A stretch of 22,100 nt of DNA from positions 1 through 22,100 of IMG/VR virus record IMGVR_UViG_3300027741_000300; one strand, given 5' to 3'. This document shows, one piece after another, positions 13,421 to 21,474 of this stretch (positions are counted from its first letter, which is position 1; the number at the start of each line of letters is the position of its first letter). The stretch comes from a virus. Below the pieces are notes generated by a model. It did no database searches. It saw only the letters and a program-made list of their open reading frames with translations, and was not told where the DNA came from. The position numbers were made by a program, and so were the translations under genes.

Positions 13421-13983
13421 AAATATCGGTTGAAATCTTCCAGCAACCGCGCTTGAACTTCCGGCGCACAGCGGTCTTTGTCCATGAGCAGGACCTTGTT
13501 GTTTTTTCGGATGCACAGCAGCGGTTTGACGCTTTTTAGCCAACCGCGGAAGTCGTAAAGCGCGTCGCGACGGGCGCGCAGTTTGGCGACTGGATGAGTG
13601 GGGTTTTGAGTTGCCCACGCTTTGCTTTGCCAAGCGTCGCGGAACTGTTGAAACCGCATCTTTACAGGCTTTTGAGCGGTGACTTTGGCGGCTGCAACTC
13701 GGGTTGCAAAGGTTTCAAACGTCAATGTTTCGCCGTTAAAAATTTCGCGCAACTGTTCCGGATCAATTACGTCGGAGCCAAAAATTGCTTCGTGCTCGGC
13801 GTTGAAGTTCCACCGCACTTGCCGTTTGGGCCCATCCGGCGTTTGTTCGACGGAATCAATGTAGTTGCACCCATCGGCAAGCTTACCTTCGCCGTCATAT
13901 AAAAATGCAAACGCCATGTCGCTGTTTTGGCTTTGCAACGGTGGCAAATCGTCAGCAATCGTAAATATACTCTTGTTCAACAT
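13336..13983 (-). CDS. Unknown protein between tail tube and chaperone genes
   Basis: The product is 215 residues from ATG 13983. It is mixed alpha/beta. A beta-rich first part (MAFAFLYDGEGKLADGC, RQVRWNF) is followed by a helical basic part with several Trp and Arg (RFQQFRDAWQSKAW, LRARRDALYDFRGWL). The last 26 or so residues are simply the off-frame reading of chaperone G. It carries the heptamer A AAA AAC (13507-13501), from which the -1 frame is open into G. No family is recognised; by position it may be a tail protein. Confidence 0.6.
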   Translation of the reverse strand: MLNKSIFTIADDLPPLQSQNSDMAFAFLYDGEGKLADGCNYIDSVEQTPDGPKRQVRWNFNAEHEAIFGSDVIDPEQLREIFNGETLTFETFATRVAAAKVTAQKPVKMRFQQFRDAWQSKAWATQNPTHPVAKLRARRDALYDFRGWLKSVKPLLCIRKNNKVLLMDKDRCAPEVQARLLEDFNRYLWNRPLLMTLSLKATQSLKTSRCVQCRL

Positions 13984-14003
13984 ATAAATTGAATTTTGGG
14001 AAA

Positions 14004-14345
14004 TTAAATTCCACCATCGCCACCGCCACCACTACCAACGCTAGCGGTCGGATATGCTTCGCCGCTTACTTCAAAACCGCTATAGCCGGTGTTTGAAGAG
14101 TTTTGCTTAATAGACGTTACCAAAATCAAACCGCTTAAATTGCTGGGGCCTGCGGCGGTCGAGCCCAGCGAAGAAATGATTGGGTCGCCTTTGCCTTTCA
14201 CGCTCCAAGTCATTTTCTTGTCGTGCGCACGCGCTTCAGAAAAAGCCCCGGTGAAATCGGTCAACACCACCACATCCGACTTCATTGAAACGCTAACCGC
14301 TTCAATCAAAGTCCCAGTTACTAGAGTAATTCCAAAAGATGGCAT
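14004..14345 (-). CDS. Tail tube-like protein, second of two related genes
   Basis: The product is 113 residues from ATG 14345, 2 bp after the preceding gene. It shares with that gene the start M-(A/P)-(T/S)-FG, an S-VV-LTDFTG--SEARAHDKK block with a KGKGD turn, SGL-LVT-IK, and a late EVSGEAYPTA strand. It ends in a glycine-rich tail (SVGSGGGGDGGI). Beta-rich small proteins at this place, after the tail terminator and before the chaperones, normally build the tail tube. Confidence 0.6.
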   Translation of the reverse strand: MPSFGITLVTGTLIEAVSVSMKSDVVVLTDFTGAFSEARAHDKKMTWSVKGKGDPIISSLGSTAAGPSNLSGLILVTSIKQNSSNTGYSGFEVSGEAYPTASVGSGGGGDGGI

Positions 14346-14347
14346 AA

Positions 14348-14650
14348 TTAGATGGCGACGTAGCCGGTGTAAGTAACTTCAGAAGTTGGATATTCTTGGG
14401 ATTCGTCCGTTTTGCTTTCCGTAACCGTAAGGCCGGAAAACACTCCCAAAGCGACGTCAGTCAAAACCACTTCACCTTTGGTTTTGATTGTAACCTTGGT
14501 AGTTTTCACTTTTTTTAGTCGTGCATCAACGGTCTTGCCCGTTTCATCTCGCAGCGTAATGACTTCGGCGGATTCTTCTTTTGAAGTTTCCTGAACGAAT
14601 CCGCTGGGCGCAGTTACCCCAAAAAGTTTTGTTGCTCCGAATGTAGCCAT
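14348..14650 (-). CDS. Tail tube-like protein, first of two related genes
   Basis: The product is 100 residues from ATG 14650. Its pattern is SAEVITLRDETGKTVDARLK, a KTKGEVVL turn, GVFSGLTVTESK and SEVTYTGYVAI, aligning loosely with the next gene over most of its length. It is predicted to be mostly beta. It follows the predicted tail terminator by 16 bp. Tail tube subunits of this small type are known in several siphophage groups. Whether both copies enter the tube, or one caps it, cannot be told. Confidence 0.6.
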   Translation of the reverse strand: MATFGATKLFGVTAPSGFVQETSKEESAEVITLRDETGKTVDARLKKVKTTKVTIKTKGEVVLTDVALGVFSGLTVTESKTDESQEYPTSEVTYTGYVAI

Positions 14651-14666
14651 ACCTTACAGAGACGCG

Positions 14667-15053
14667 TCAACTGCGAGGGCCGTAGCCGGTCAAGTAGACA
14701 AGGTGTTTTTCCCAACTCGTGTTCTCGCGTTGGTTATCCGTGTTTTGGGCGATGACGCCATACAGCGCGATGGGTCCCGTTGCAAAATACGGTTTCATGC
14801 TGCGAATGGCGGCATCAATGGCGTTGCAATCGGCTTGGTGTTGTCCTGGCGTTGTGTCGTCGGCCTGCGAAATGACAATGACGGTCAATGTGCCTTGTTC
14901 CAGCATTGAACCCACAACGACTTCGGCTCGAATATCAACAACAATTGCGGGCGCGTTTAGCTCGCGTGCGCTGTTGGCGGCGTAAACCGAGCGTTGAGGA
15001 AACGACGTTGCCAGATAACTAACAACGGCCTCGCAAAATTGAAGGTCGATCAT
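14667..15053 (-). CDS. Tail terminator / tail completion-like protein
   Basis: The product is 128 residues from ATG 15053, in ATGA overlap with the connector gene. The sequence begins with a helix (MIDLQFCEAVVSYLATSF), continues with a beta strand pair (PAIVVDIRAEVVVGS, GTLTVIVISQADD), then a helix (DCNAIDAAIRSM) and ends in WEKHLVYLTGYGPRS. This strand-helix layout with an exposed strand close to the end is that of lambda U/gp17-type tail terminators. Order after the head completion gene supports this. Confidence 0.6.
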   Translation of the reverse strand: MIDLQFCEAVVSYLATSFPQRSVYAANSARELNAPAIVVDIRAEVVVGSMLEQGTLTVIVISQADDTTPGQHQADCNAIDAAIRSMKPYFATGPIALYGVIAQNTDNQRENTSWEKHLVYLTGYGPRS

Positions 15054-15358
15054 GGCGATGGGGATGCAATCCCAATGATGAGTTGCAAGGCGTCTTCTTC
15101 AACTTCGGCCACACGACACGCGCGGCCCGCAATGGTGATCAAATCGCCATTTTTTGGGCGAGGGGACATGACGCCGCTCGGCACAAGTAACATGCCGGAA
15201 AGTTGCATGTTAAAACCGCCAACACGAATGGTTCGCTTTTCAATCAGGTGGTTTTCTTTGCCTTGGTAAACGTTGCCAGCGTGTTCGAACGTCACGCTGT
15301 CAACGATCGCAAGCGCGCGCGCAAAAGCCCGTCGTGAAGCATCCAAAACGCGGCTCAT
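15050..15358 (-). CDS. Head-tail connector / head completion protein (FII-like by position)
   Basis: The product is 102 residues from ATG 15358, in ATGA overlap with the gene before it. A helix (SRRAFARALAIVDSVTF) leads into a small beta barrel: YQGKENHLIEKRTIRVGGF, LSGMLLVPSGV, RPKNGDLITI and RACRVAEVEED. The barrel with the PKNGDLI-I pattern fits head-tail joining proteins of the lambda FII or gp16 kind. Confidence 0.6.
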   Translation of the reverse strand: MSRVLDASRRAFARALAIVDSVTFEHAGNVYQGKENHLIEKRTIRVGGFNMQLSGMLLVPSGVMSPRPKNGDLITIAGRACRVAEVEEDALQLIIGIASPSP

Positions 15359-15600
15359 TTCTTCTTTTGCGTCGGCGCGGGCTCGATCAGTTCTGGCGGT
15401 AATGCCATAGGAGCGGCAACGCCTTTTAAATCGGCAGCGCGTACGGTTTTGACCATGTCCGGCTCAAGTTGCGTGAATAACGCCCATTTGCCGATTCGAT
15501 CCGGATTTCGGAAGAAACGCGTGGCCTCTTCGGCGGAATCGGTGGAAAGGGCAACTTGAAAACCAGCGCCCTCGTTAATTGCTACAATGTGAACTTTCAT
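15355..15600 (-). CDS. Small protein after the capsid gene, unknown (FI-like by position)
   Basis: The product is 81 residues from ATG 15600. The frame is open slightly further, but the earlier start lies in the terminator hairpin. The sequence is MKVHIVAINEGAGFQVALS, then a helical part with EEATRFFRNPD and GKWALFTQLEPD, and a Lys-rich end. Lambda has the packaging accessory FI at this place, but no sequence likeness is claimed. Expression would depend on readthrough of the terminator just upstream. Confidence 0.5.
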   Translation of the reverse strand: MKVHIVAINEGAGFQVALSTDSAEEATRFFRNPDRIGKWALFTQLEPDMVKTVRAADLKGVAAPMALPPELIEPAPTQKKK

Positions 15601-15608
15601 AAAAGGAA

Positions 15609-15638
15609 AAGGGCCCTTGTTTGTGCGCAAGGGCCCTT
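15609..15638 (-). terminator. Hairpin terminator directly after the major capsid gene
   Basis: The perfect 11-bp inverted repeat AAGGGCCCTTG / CAAGGGCCCTT has an 8-nt loop. On the leftward transcript it is followed by TTCCTTTT, an imperfect U-tract. It lies between the capsid stop (15655) and the next start (15600). Partial termination here would raise capsid mRNA relative to downstream genes. Confidence 0.75.
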
Positions 15639-15654
15639 GAATTACTGCCTAAGA

Positions 15655-16554
15655 CTAGGCGCTCGTGACGCGAACGGCAAAAGGCGAACCCTTTGCAGCG
15701 CCCCACAGCGCAGCCATGGAGAGATAGAAGTTACCTTCGGTTGGTACGTACCAGCGGCGATACTGAACCGTCATGTTCAGCCCAGGGATCAGCATGTCGT
15801 AGACCTCGACGCCAGCTTGAGCGGCTCCGGTGGCATCGATGCGGCGGCTACCAACAACAATCGCGGAATTGTGCAGGGCAACAGCACCAAGGTTTTCCGT
15901 GTTGTCTGGGAAATAGTTGACTTCATAGATGTCAAACCCAGCAACGCGAGGAACGCGGCCTTCGGCTTTTTCGGCCGTGATGCCGGGGAATTCCGCGCTG
16001 TTAAGCGACTTTAGCAAACTAGCGTAATAATCGGAATTCGCCAACATGGCGCGGTTGCTGATCGGAGCGCGCAAAGGTTCCTTGTTCAAGGTAGCGCGCA
16101 AATCAATAACGTCCGAGCGGTCAAAATTGCCGCTGGTCGAAACATACGACGTCGAAAAATTTGCAGCCGTAAGCAACGCGTGAATTCGGCCATAAATCTT
16201 TTTACCCAGGACTTCAAAACCCGGATTGGTAAAGAGCGCGGGCAGATCAACAGCCGAACGCGAACGCTCAACGTCCGAAAACGCTTTGACGTATCGAGGA
16301 AAGCGGTTGAAGGGCACAGTGACGGCAACCGTGGTGCCAGCAGTTGCCGCATACATGGCAGAGCTGGGCGACGTGGAATCGTCGGCGTCGGTGTCGGGAA
16401 TGACATAACGCGACGTAATGGATTCCGCGTTTTGACTGACTTCAGGAGAGAAGTCGGTCGTGAACGCGGACATTGGAGCAAGAAGGTTCTGCCAGTAAGG
16501 CAGGCTTTCTTGAGCGATTTCTGCGAGGTTTACGCCTGCAAGTGTGTTGGCCAT
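15655..16554 (-). CDS. Major capsid protein
   Basis: The product is 299 residues from ATG 16554. Residues 1-60 (MANTLAGVNLAEIAQESLPY) resemble the N-arm region of HK97-fold capsid proteins of the P22/E-like lineages. The body has NRFPRYVKAFSDVERSRSAV, RAMLANSDYYASLLKSLNSA, AGFDIYEVNYFPDN and ending strands MTVQYRRWYVP. It follows the scaffold-like gene and precedes a strong terminator and the connector genes, the usual place. The fold assignment rests on length, composition and order. The upstream leader TTCAAAAAAATAGACT has no Shine-Dalgarno sequence. Confidence 0.82.
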   Translation of the reverse strand: MANTLAGVNLAEIAQESLPYWQNLLAPMSAFTTDFSPEVSQNAESITSRYVIPDTDADDSTSPSSAMYAATAGTTVAVTVPFNRFPRYVKAFSDVERSRSAVDLPALFTNPGFEVLGKKIYGRIHALLTAANFSTSYVSTSGNFDRSDVIDLRATLNKEPLRAPISNRAMLANSDYYASLLKSLNSAEFPGITAEKAEGRVPRVAGFDIYEVNYFPDNTENLGAVALHNSAIVVGSRRIDATGAAQAGVEVYDMLIPGLNMTVQYRRWYVPTEGNFYLSMAALWGAAKGSPFAVRVTSA

Positions 16555-16584
16555 AGTCTATTTTTTTGAAGGGTTTTGAAATGA

Positions 16585-16998
16585 TTACGCGCGGAGGATG
16601 GCGCGGTGTTTTGAATAAAATGCCGATTGCTGTTCAAGAGGCAGCTTGTGGAATGTTGCCCAAAGACCTTCTTTTGAGACGGAATCAGCCTCTTGTTTCA
16701 AAGGTGCCTGTGACGCGGGCTCCACGCCGACGCTGGCCAAGGTGGCAACCATTTGCGCGTTTGCGTTTGCCTCGGCGTTTTTCAAACTGGCGTTTTCAGT
16801 AAGTAATGCAGCGACCTGTTCGGTGAGCTGCGCATTTTCAGCGGTTACCGCCACGATCTTTTCGTTAATTGCAACACTGGACGTGTTGAGCGCGGTTAAC
16901 TGCTCGGACATTTCCGAAACTTTGGCGGTCAACTCGTCAACTTGTGCGGTTGCGGCAATTGCGGCCTGAGTTGCTTGCGCGAGAGAGGCAAATTTCAT
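16585..16998 (-). CDS. Putative capsid scaffolding protein (coiled coil)
   Basis: The product is 137 residues from ATG 16998. Residues about 8-85 form a continuous heptad-rich coiled coil (TAQVDELTAKVSEMSEQLTA, ENAQLTEQVAALLTENASL). An acidic linker follows, then a C-terminal helix EQQSAFYSKHRAILRA that is basic and could bind the capsid subunit. A helical protein of this kind between head protease and capsid gene is the usual scaffold. It may be cleaved by the protease. Confidence 0.65.
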   Translation of the reverse strand: MKFASLAQATQAAIAATAQVDELTAKVSEMSEQLTALNTSSVAINEKIVAVTAENAQLTEQVAALLTENASLKNAEANANAQMVATLASVGVEPASQAPLKQEADSVSKEGLWATFHKLPLEQQSAFYSKHRAILRA

Positions 16999-17014
16999 AC
17001 CTTTAAGAAAGCCG

Positions 17015-17851
17015 TCAACTGTTCACCATTTGCAGCAACTGAGCGTAAGCTTGGTTTTCCGTTGTGACCTCATCGATGAGGTTGGCTTGCAAACCGTCGG
17101 GCATCGCAAAAAAGCATTGCCCGCGCATTGTTTCCGGCGCGACCGCTCGGTTGCGAAGCACGACGGAACGGAACGTGTTGAACGCCGTTTGAACGTACGC
17201 CTGCATTGAGTCGCGTTGAGCTGGCGTCAAGGAAGGCCCGTGGCCGGCGGCTTTCAGGTCGCCTTCCGTGTTGGTAATGGGTTGAAACTCCATGCCGGCC
17301 GCAGACCAGGCGCGCGAAGTGTCCACCCATGGAACCAAAGTTCCGATTGATCCGACCGACGCGGACGAACTGGCCATTATTTTGTCGCAGTTCACTCCCA
17401 GCATGTACGCCGCCGAGTGCATTTCGTCATCAGTCCAAGCCACAGAAGGCACTGGGAGATTAAAAATTAGGTCGGCAATTTCACCGCAACCCGTGACAGA
17501 TCCGCCCGGTGAATCGAATTCAAACCACACACCGGCACACCCGTTTTCAATGACGTCGTTGAGTTCTTTTTCAAGGTCGTCGTAGGACGTGTTTCCGCAC
17601 GATTTGACAATTGAAGAAAGCCCCTTTCCTAGGACGCCGCAAACGTGAATGTGCGCAATGCCAGCGCCGTCAATGAACATCGGGCGACGCGGATTCACAA
17701 ACTCATCTAAATCCATTCCGCTGTCTTCCGCTTTGACGCCGTACGCGGTGCCGAGTTTAGACTCTAGCAGCATTCGAACCGACGCGTGACCGGCGGGCGT
17801 GATATGCCACGGCTTAAAGTTGACCTGTTCAATCAATCGTTGGAGTCGCAT
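17015..17851 (-). CDS. Head maturation protease, S49 (SppA/ClpP-like)
   Basis: The product is 278 residues from ATG 17851. The frame is open up to 18115, but AGGA stands 5 nt before ATG 17851 and the longer part duplicates portal coding. GIAHIHVCGVLGKG starts the fold and FEFDSPGGSV forms the oxyanion loop. Ser146 in MHSAAYML is the nucleophile, and Lys200 in GDLKAAG the likely general base. SSASVGSIGTLV is also typical. It resembles the protease portion of lambda C and would cleave scaffold and head proteins. It overlaps the portal end by 23 bp. A separate scaffold gene follows instead of an internal one. Confidence 0.9.
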   Translation of the reverse strand: MRLQRLIEQVNFKPWHITPAGHASVRMLLESKLGTAYGVKAEDSGMDLDEFVNPRRPMFIDGAGIAHIHVCGVLGKGLSSIVKSCGNTSYDDLEKELNDVIENGCAGVWFEFDSPGGSVTGCGEIADLIFNLPVPSVAWTDDEMHSAAYMLGVNCDKIMASSSASVGSIGTLVPWVDTSRAWSAAGMEFQPITNTEGDLKAAGHGPSLTPAQRDSMQAYVQTAFNTFRSVVLRNRAVAPETMRGQCFFAMPDGLQANLIDEVTTENQAYAQLLQMVNS

Positions 17852-19397
17852 AATTTCCTGTCTGTTCCATTTCACTTCCGTCAGCATTTTGATTTGGGTC
17901 GCCTTGATCCGGCGGGTTGCCGTTTGGCGTGATGATTCCAAAATCTGCGATGGGAATGCCGTACTCAGTCGCAATTTGCCGTTTAAGCTGCGCTTCGTAA
18001 GCACGATCGCGGTAATGCTCCTCAATGGTCTTTCCTCGCCAATCCTGAATGTCTGCCATGTTGGCCGAACCCATTTTGTAAGCTTCGCGGGCGTTTTGAG
18101 CCGACCAGCCGTCATCCGCTGTCAACTTGGCGGCATGAGTGAAACGCCATTTCAGGAACCCGCCGATTTCGCCGGAGTACGGCGGCAGGATTCCCAGTTT
18201 GATCGCTTTTGAGATCGCGTATCCCACACGCCGACGGGCGACGGTGGTCAGCAAGCGTTGACGACGTTCAATGGCGCGGTTCACTTTGTCGATAACCACT
18301 CGGACATTTGCGCCCGAGGCATCAAATCGGTAAAAAAATTCGGGCGGCATTTGAGCCGACAGCAGCGCGTTGCGGATTAGCCATTCGACAAGGCGTTCTT
18401 GCGCTTGGCTTGGCGTGGTTGGTGTGAGCTGCTCCAGCTTTTGGCCTGAGTCGGCTTTGAAATACCGAATCATGCCGCCGACCATTTCTTCATACTGAAG
18501 CTTTGCGCGTTCTACAACGCCTGTGCCGCTGAGGTCGTCCGCACCGCCAACGCCAGGCAAACCAAGGGCGGACGCCGGATCCATGGGATTTTGAAACCCG
18601 GTGTCGTTGTATTCCATCAACCCGATTGACGCGGCAATGGCTCCAGCGGTCTTGATGTAGCCTTGAACTTGAGACAGGTCGCGCAGATCCAACAAAGCAG
18701 CCGTCCAAGACGGAAACCCGCGCACCTGATCGGCTACCTTTGTGACCCGAAGAAAGTCTACCGAGTTTGCTGGGTAGATGCGATCATCCGCGGCGGTGAT
18801 GCCGCGCACCGCGTAGCCAATGGCGCGGTTTTGGTCGTTGAGAATTATTCCATTGTAACACCGACGTCCCTTGAACGGGCCGGTTTCAACCTTGGTGTCG
18901 TCGTTGCGCAAACCGAGTTGATGCCACGCAATTTGCTGTAATTGGGGAAAACCGGATTTGGCTTCCGTGTAAAGCGTGGTTGCATCTCCATCGCGTGTCA
19001 GTTGGGTGCAATCCAGCTCGATTCCTTCAGAAAACGAACCGCCGGAAACGTACGCAATCGGCATCCACGTTTCGTTAATCCATTCCTCAGCCAGCGCGCC
19101 CCAGCTTCGATCAATACCGCAGAACCGCGCCTTCCATGGTCCGCCGACAAAGGTTGAAAACTCTTCGGTGGCCCCGTGAATTGGGCCATAATTCCAGTAA
19201 AGGCGGTTTGAGCTGGAAACAATGTTGCGCCATTCGCTTGGCGTAACCTCGACATCAATGCGCTGGTTGTGTTGCTGCCAAAAGGGCCGCACGCCGTACC
19301 AACCCGCTTGAATGAGGCGCGGATTGTTTGGGTATGTGCCGCCCGAGTTTGCTTCAACCTTGGGTTTTCGGAATGCCGATAGAAGTTTTCCGAACAT
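17829..19397 (-). CDS. Portal protein, lambda B family
   Basis: The product is 522 residues, taking ATG 19397 (MFGKLLSAFRKPK), which starts 1 bp after the upstream stop; a GTG at 19445 would add 16 residues inside the previous gene. Features of lambda-type portals are present: SSSNRLYWNYGPIHGATEEF early, the W-I-A-vSGGSFSEG block, AIGYAVRGITAADDRIYPAN, DLRDLSQVQGYIKTAGAIAA, and a late stretch LLSAQMPPEFFYRFDASGAN. Length is close to lambda gpB (533). It forms the dodecameric DNA channel and motor base. Its C-terminus is polar and probably flexible. Confidence 0.92.
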   Translation of the reverse strand: MFGKLLSAFRKPKVEANSGGTYPNNPRLIQAGWYGVRPFWQQHNQRIDVEVTPSEWRNIVSSSNRLYWNYGPIHGATEEFSTFVGGPWKARFCGIDRSWGALAEEWINETWMPIAYVSGGSFSEGIELDCTQLTRDGDATTLYTEAKSGFPQLQQIAWHQLGLRNDDTKVETGPFKGRRCYNGIILNDQNRAIGYAVRGITAADDRIYPANSVDFLRVTKVADQVRGFPSWTAALLDLRDLSQVQGYIKTAGAIAASIGLMEYNDTGFQNPMDPASALGLPGVGGADDLSGTGVVERAKLQYEEMVGGMIRYFKADSGQKLEQLTPTTPSQAQERLVEWLIRNALLSAQMPPEFFYRFDASGANVRVVIDKVNRAIERRQRLLTTVARRRVGYAISKAIKLGILPPYSGEIGGFLKWRFTHAAKLTADDGWSAQNAREAYKMGSANMADIQDWRGKTIEEHYRDRAYEAQLKRQIATEYGIPIADFGIITPNGNPPDQGDPNQNADGSEMEQTGNYATPTID

Positions 19398-19398
19398 G

Positions 19399-19671
19399 TT
19401 ATCTGAAGAAAGCAACCGCGCGGCGCACCGGCGTTGTGAGGCCACGGATTTTGTGATCGATGGCCATTTGGCACAGCGTCATAAGTTGAGCAGGCGTCAA
19501 CATTGAGTCCGTGCGGAAATTGAATGTGGTGCCGTTAACGCTCGACGACACCAGCGAGCCATCCCCAGCGGCGACAATTTCAAATTGTGCGTCTCTCAGC
19601 GCGCGCAGCTCCGCCATGTCGCGCGCGATAAAAACGGGGAGTAAAGAGAGATAGTCGACATCGTCCGCCAT
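19399..19671 (-). CDS. Small head-tail joining protein (gpW-like by position)
   Basis: The product is 90 residues from ATG 19671, 3 bp after the terminase stop. Helix (VDYLSLLPVFIARDMAELRA), a short hairpin region (GSLVSSSVNGTTFNFRTDS) and helix (TPAQLMTLCQMAIDHKIRG) match the alpha+beta plan of gpW, which sits between terminase and portal genes in lambda. The C-terminal end is basic. gpW plugs the connector after packaging. Confidence 0.6.
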   Translation of the reverse strand: MADDVDYLSLLPVFIARDMAELRALRDAQFEIVAAGDGSLVSSSVNGTTFNFRTDSMLTPAQLMTLCQMAIDHKIRGLTTPVRRAVAFFR

Positions 19672-19674
19672 GCC

Positions 19675-21474
19675 TTAAGGCGTATCGTCAACCGCAGGCG
19701 TGAACCCGCCCGAGCTTACCCTGTCGGAATAAATGCCGAGCACGTAACACATGGCGACCAATTGCGCTTCGGCATCCCAAAGATGATTGGCGCCGACTTC
19801 GACGTAACGAAGTTCGATTTGTTTGGTTTTTTGGTTCACTACCTCGCGCAGCGCCTCGCCTTGCATGTGTTTCCGCCACAGCTCCGGCACGTCCTTTGGA
19901 AACTCAAACGCGGGCGGGCCTTCGGCGCGTAAACGAACCAATTGGTCTTTGATTTTGCGGTTGCTCCAGTTGTAATAACGAGCCGCCGGAGCGTTAATCT
20001 GCGTTGCGTTTTTGTGGTATTTCACCGGGGAAATAAACCGCCGAAACGAGACGCCTTTTCCCACATGAAGAAAGCTCTCTTCTTTTGAACCACGCATGGC
20101 GGTCCAGTTGAATTTTGAGCAGTCGTCGTACGACGCAACACCAAGCCAACCGCCCGCGTCCAATAACACCAAAGGATCGGGCGCTTTCAAACGCAGTTGG
20201 AGAGCGCGTAATTCATCCCGATGGAATAGACGCCCGGTCCAAAGCAATTTGCTCGAACCATCCGTGCGGATAGCGCGCGCCACAACCCAAAACCCGTCTT
20301 GAGCACGGTCGCAACTGATGATGCGGTGCGTTTCAGCCTCCACTTTGCGACCATCGGCAAAGTCCTCCATGGAATAGTCGCTGGCTTTCAAATCGACCTC
20401 GACAACTTCGGCTTCGATGCGCGAGGGCTCAGCCAGGCGCTGCATAGTGAATGTTGACCGCGCTTCGGGATTGCCTTTTTTACGCTCGCGTTCCGCAAGG
20501 ATGAATTGGCGGACTAGATCGACCCAAGCGACCCAGTAAATGCCCATGCTCGGAATTTGGCGCGACCTCCAACCGGGAATGTGAGTATTGCCGTCAGATT
20601 TGTAAGACGCTCGCAAAGCCATTGCGCGCCGAGCCGCCGGAGTGTCTGGCGTTTCGTGACCGCACCCCAAGCAAATGTGACGCACGGTCTCGGTGAGGGC
20701 GGACCAATCCCATTTTCCGGCTTTTGTTTTGGTCTCCTCCCACCGAATCGAGTTCCACTCAAACCGCTGCCAGTTGTTGCACGCTTCACAGGTGTAGCCC
20801 CAACGGAAGATTTTCCCAGAATCGAACTCTTCAACCAGGTCGTGATCAGCGGCGGGCCCTTGAGAAAGAAAAAGTGATTTGCGAATGGGACGATCGTGGT
20901 GCCGCTGTTTGAACTGACGGATCATGTCGCGATTCCAAAGCCAGACCTCGTCAGCAATGCCCCATTGAAGCGATTTTTCTTGAAGACTCGAAGTGTTGGC
21001 CGCGCCCAAGAATAAAGGCATGTGCGGAAAAATGATTCCGCGCTTGGTGATCAGCGAAGTGTCGTTTGGAAGAAGGACGTTGACCGGGTCGCAGGCTTTT
21101 AGGACCGGAGACAAACGAGAATTCACCCACGCCAGCACGGTGTCTTCGGTGTTTCCGAAGAAACCGGTTGGTCCGGGTTTTACCGAAACAACGTAACAGA
21201 GTAACGCCTCGATAAGGGATGTTTTGCCCGCACCTGGCGAAGCAAAGCAGGTGACCTGAGTGACGGCGTCGTCACACCAGTCGTTGATTACGTCGTTCCA
21301 CCACGGCGCAAGCGAACGCACAAAGACGCTAGATTTGTCCGAGTGGGGAAATTTAACGTGAGCTTCCATCCATTCCAACGGCGTCAAATTTGGCGTGCCG
21401 AGGATGAACTTTCCCCAGTTGCAAAACTGTAATGAGCCAGCCCGTTGACGAGTTTTGGAGTTAATGTGGACCAT
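19675..21474 (-). CDS. terL: Terminase large subunit, GpA family
   Basis: The product is 599 residues from ATG 21474. The ATPase part has Walker A SPGAGKTS (79-86) and a Walker B-like IADEVW (173-178, Asp175/Glu176), and the coupling region LFLSQGPAADHD near 202. A zinc-ribbon insertion is visible as CEAC (229/232) and CLGC (268/271). The nuclease half has Asp389 (IISCDRAQDG), Asp439 (LVLLDAGG) and Asp567 (NHLWDAEAQ) as metal ligands. All essential motifs are intact. It cuts and pumps DNA with the small subunit. Members of this family often generate cohesive ends. Confidence 0.95.
   Translation of the reverse strand: MVHINSKTRQRAGSLQFCNWGKFILGTPNLTPLEWMEAHVKFPHSDKSSVFVRSLAPWWNDVINDWCDDAVTQVTCFASPGAGKTSLIEALLCYVVSVKPGPTGFFGNTEDTVLAWVNSRLSPVLKACDPVNVLLPNDTSLITKRGIIFPHMPLFLGAANTSSLQEKSLQWGIADEVWLWNRDMIRQFKQRHHDRPIRKSLFLSQGPAADHDLVEEFDSGKIFRWGYTCEACNNWQRFEWNSIRWEETKTKAGKWDWSALTETVRHICLGCGHETPDTPAARRAMALRASYKSDGNTHIPGWRSRQIPSMGIYWVAWVDLVRQFILAERERKKGNPEARSTFTMQRLAEPSRIEAEVVEVDLKASDYSMEDFADGRKVEAETHRIISCDRAQDGFWVVARAIRTDGSSKLLWTGRLFHRDELRALQLRLKAPDPLVLLDAGGWLGVASYDDCSKFNWTAMRGSKEESFLHVGKGVSFRRFISPVKYHKNATQINAPAARYYNWSNRKIKDQLVRLRAEGPPAFEFPKDVPELWRKHMQGEALREVVNQKTKQIELRYVEVGANHLWDAEAQLVAMCYVLGIYSDRVSSGGFTPAVDDTP

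Noticed and set aside
13421-13633. N-terminal extension of chaperone G
   Set aside because: It reads as an Arg/Ser/Pro-rich off-frame translation while the other frame codes a sensible protein there.
17852-18115. Long N-terminal form of the head protease
   Set aside because: It lies within portal coding and a better start with AGGA exists at 17851.
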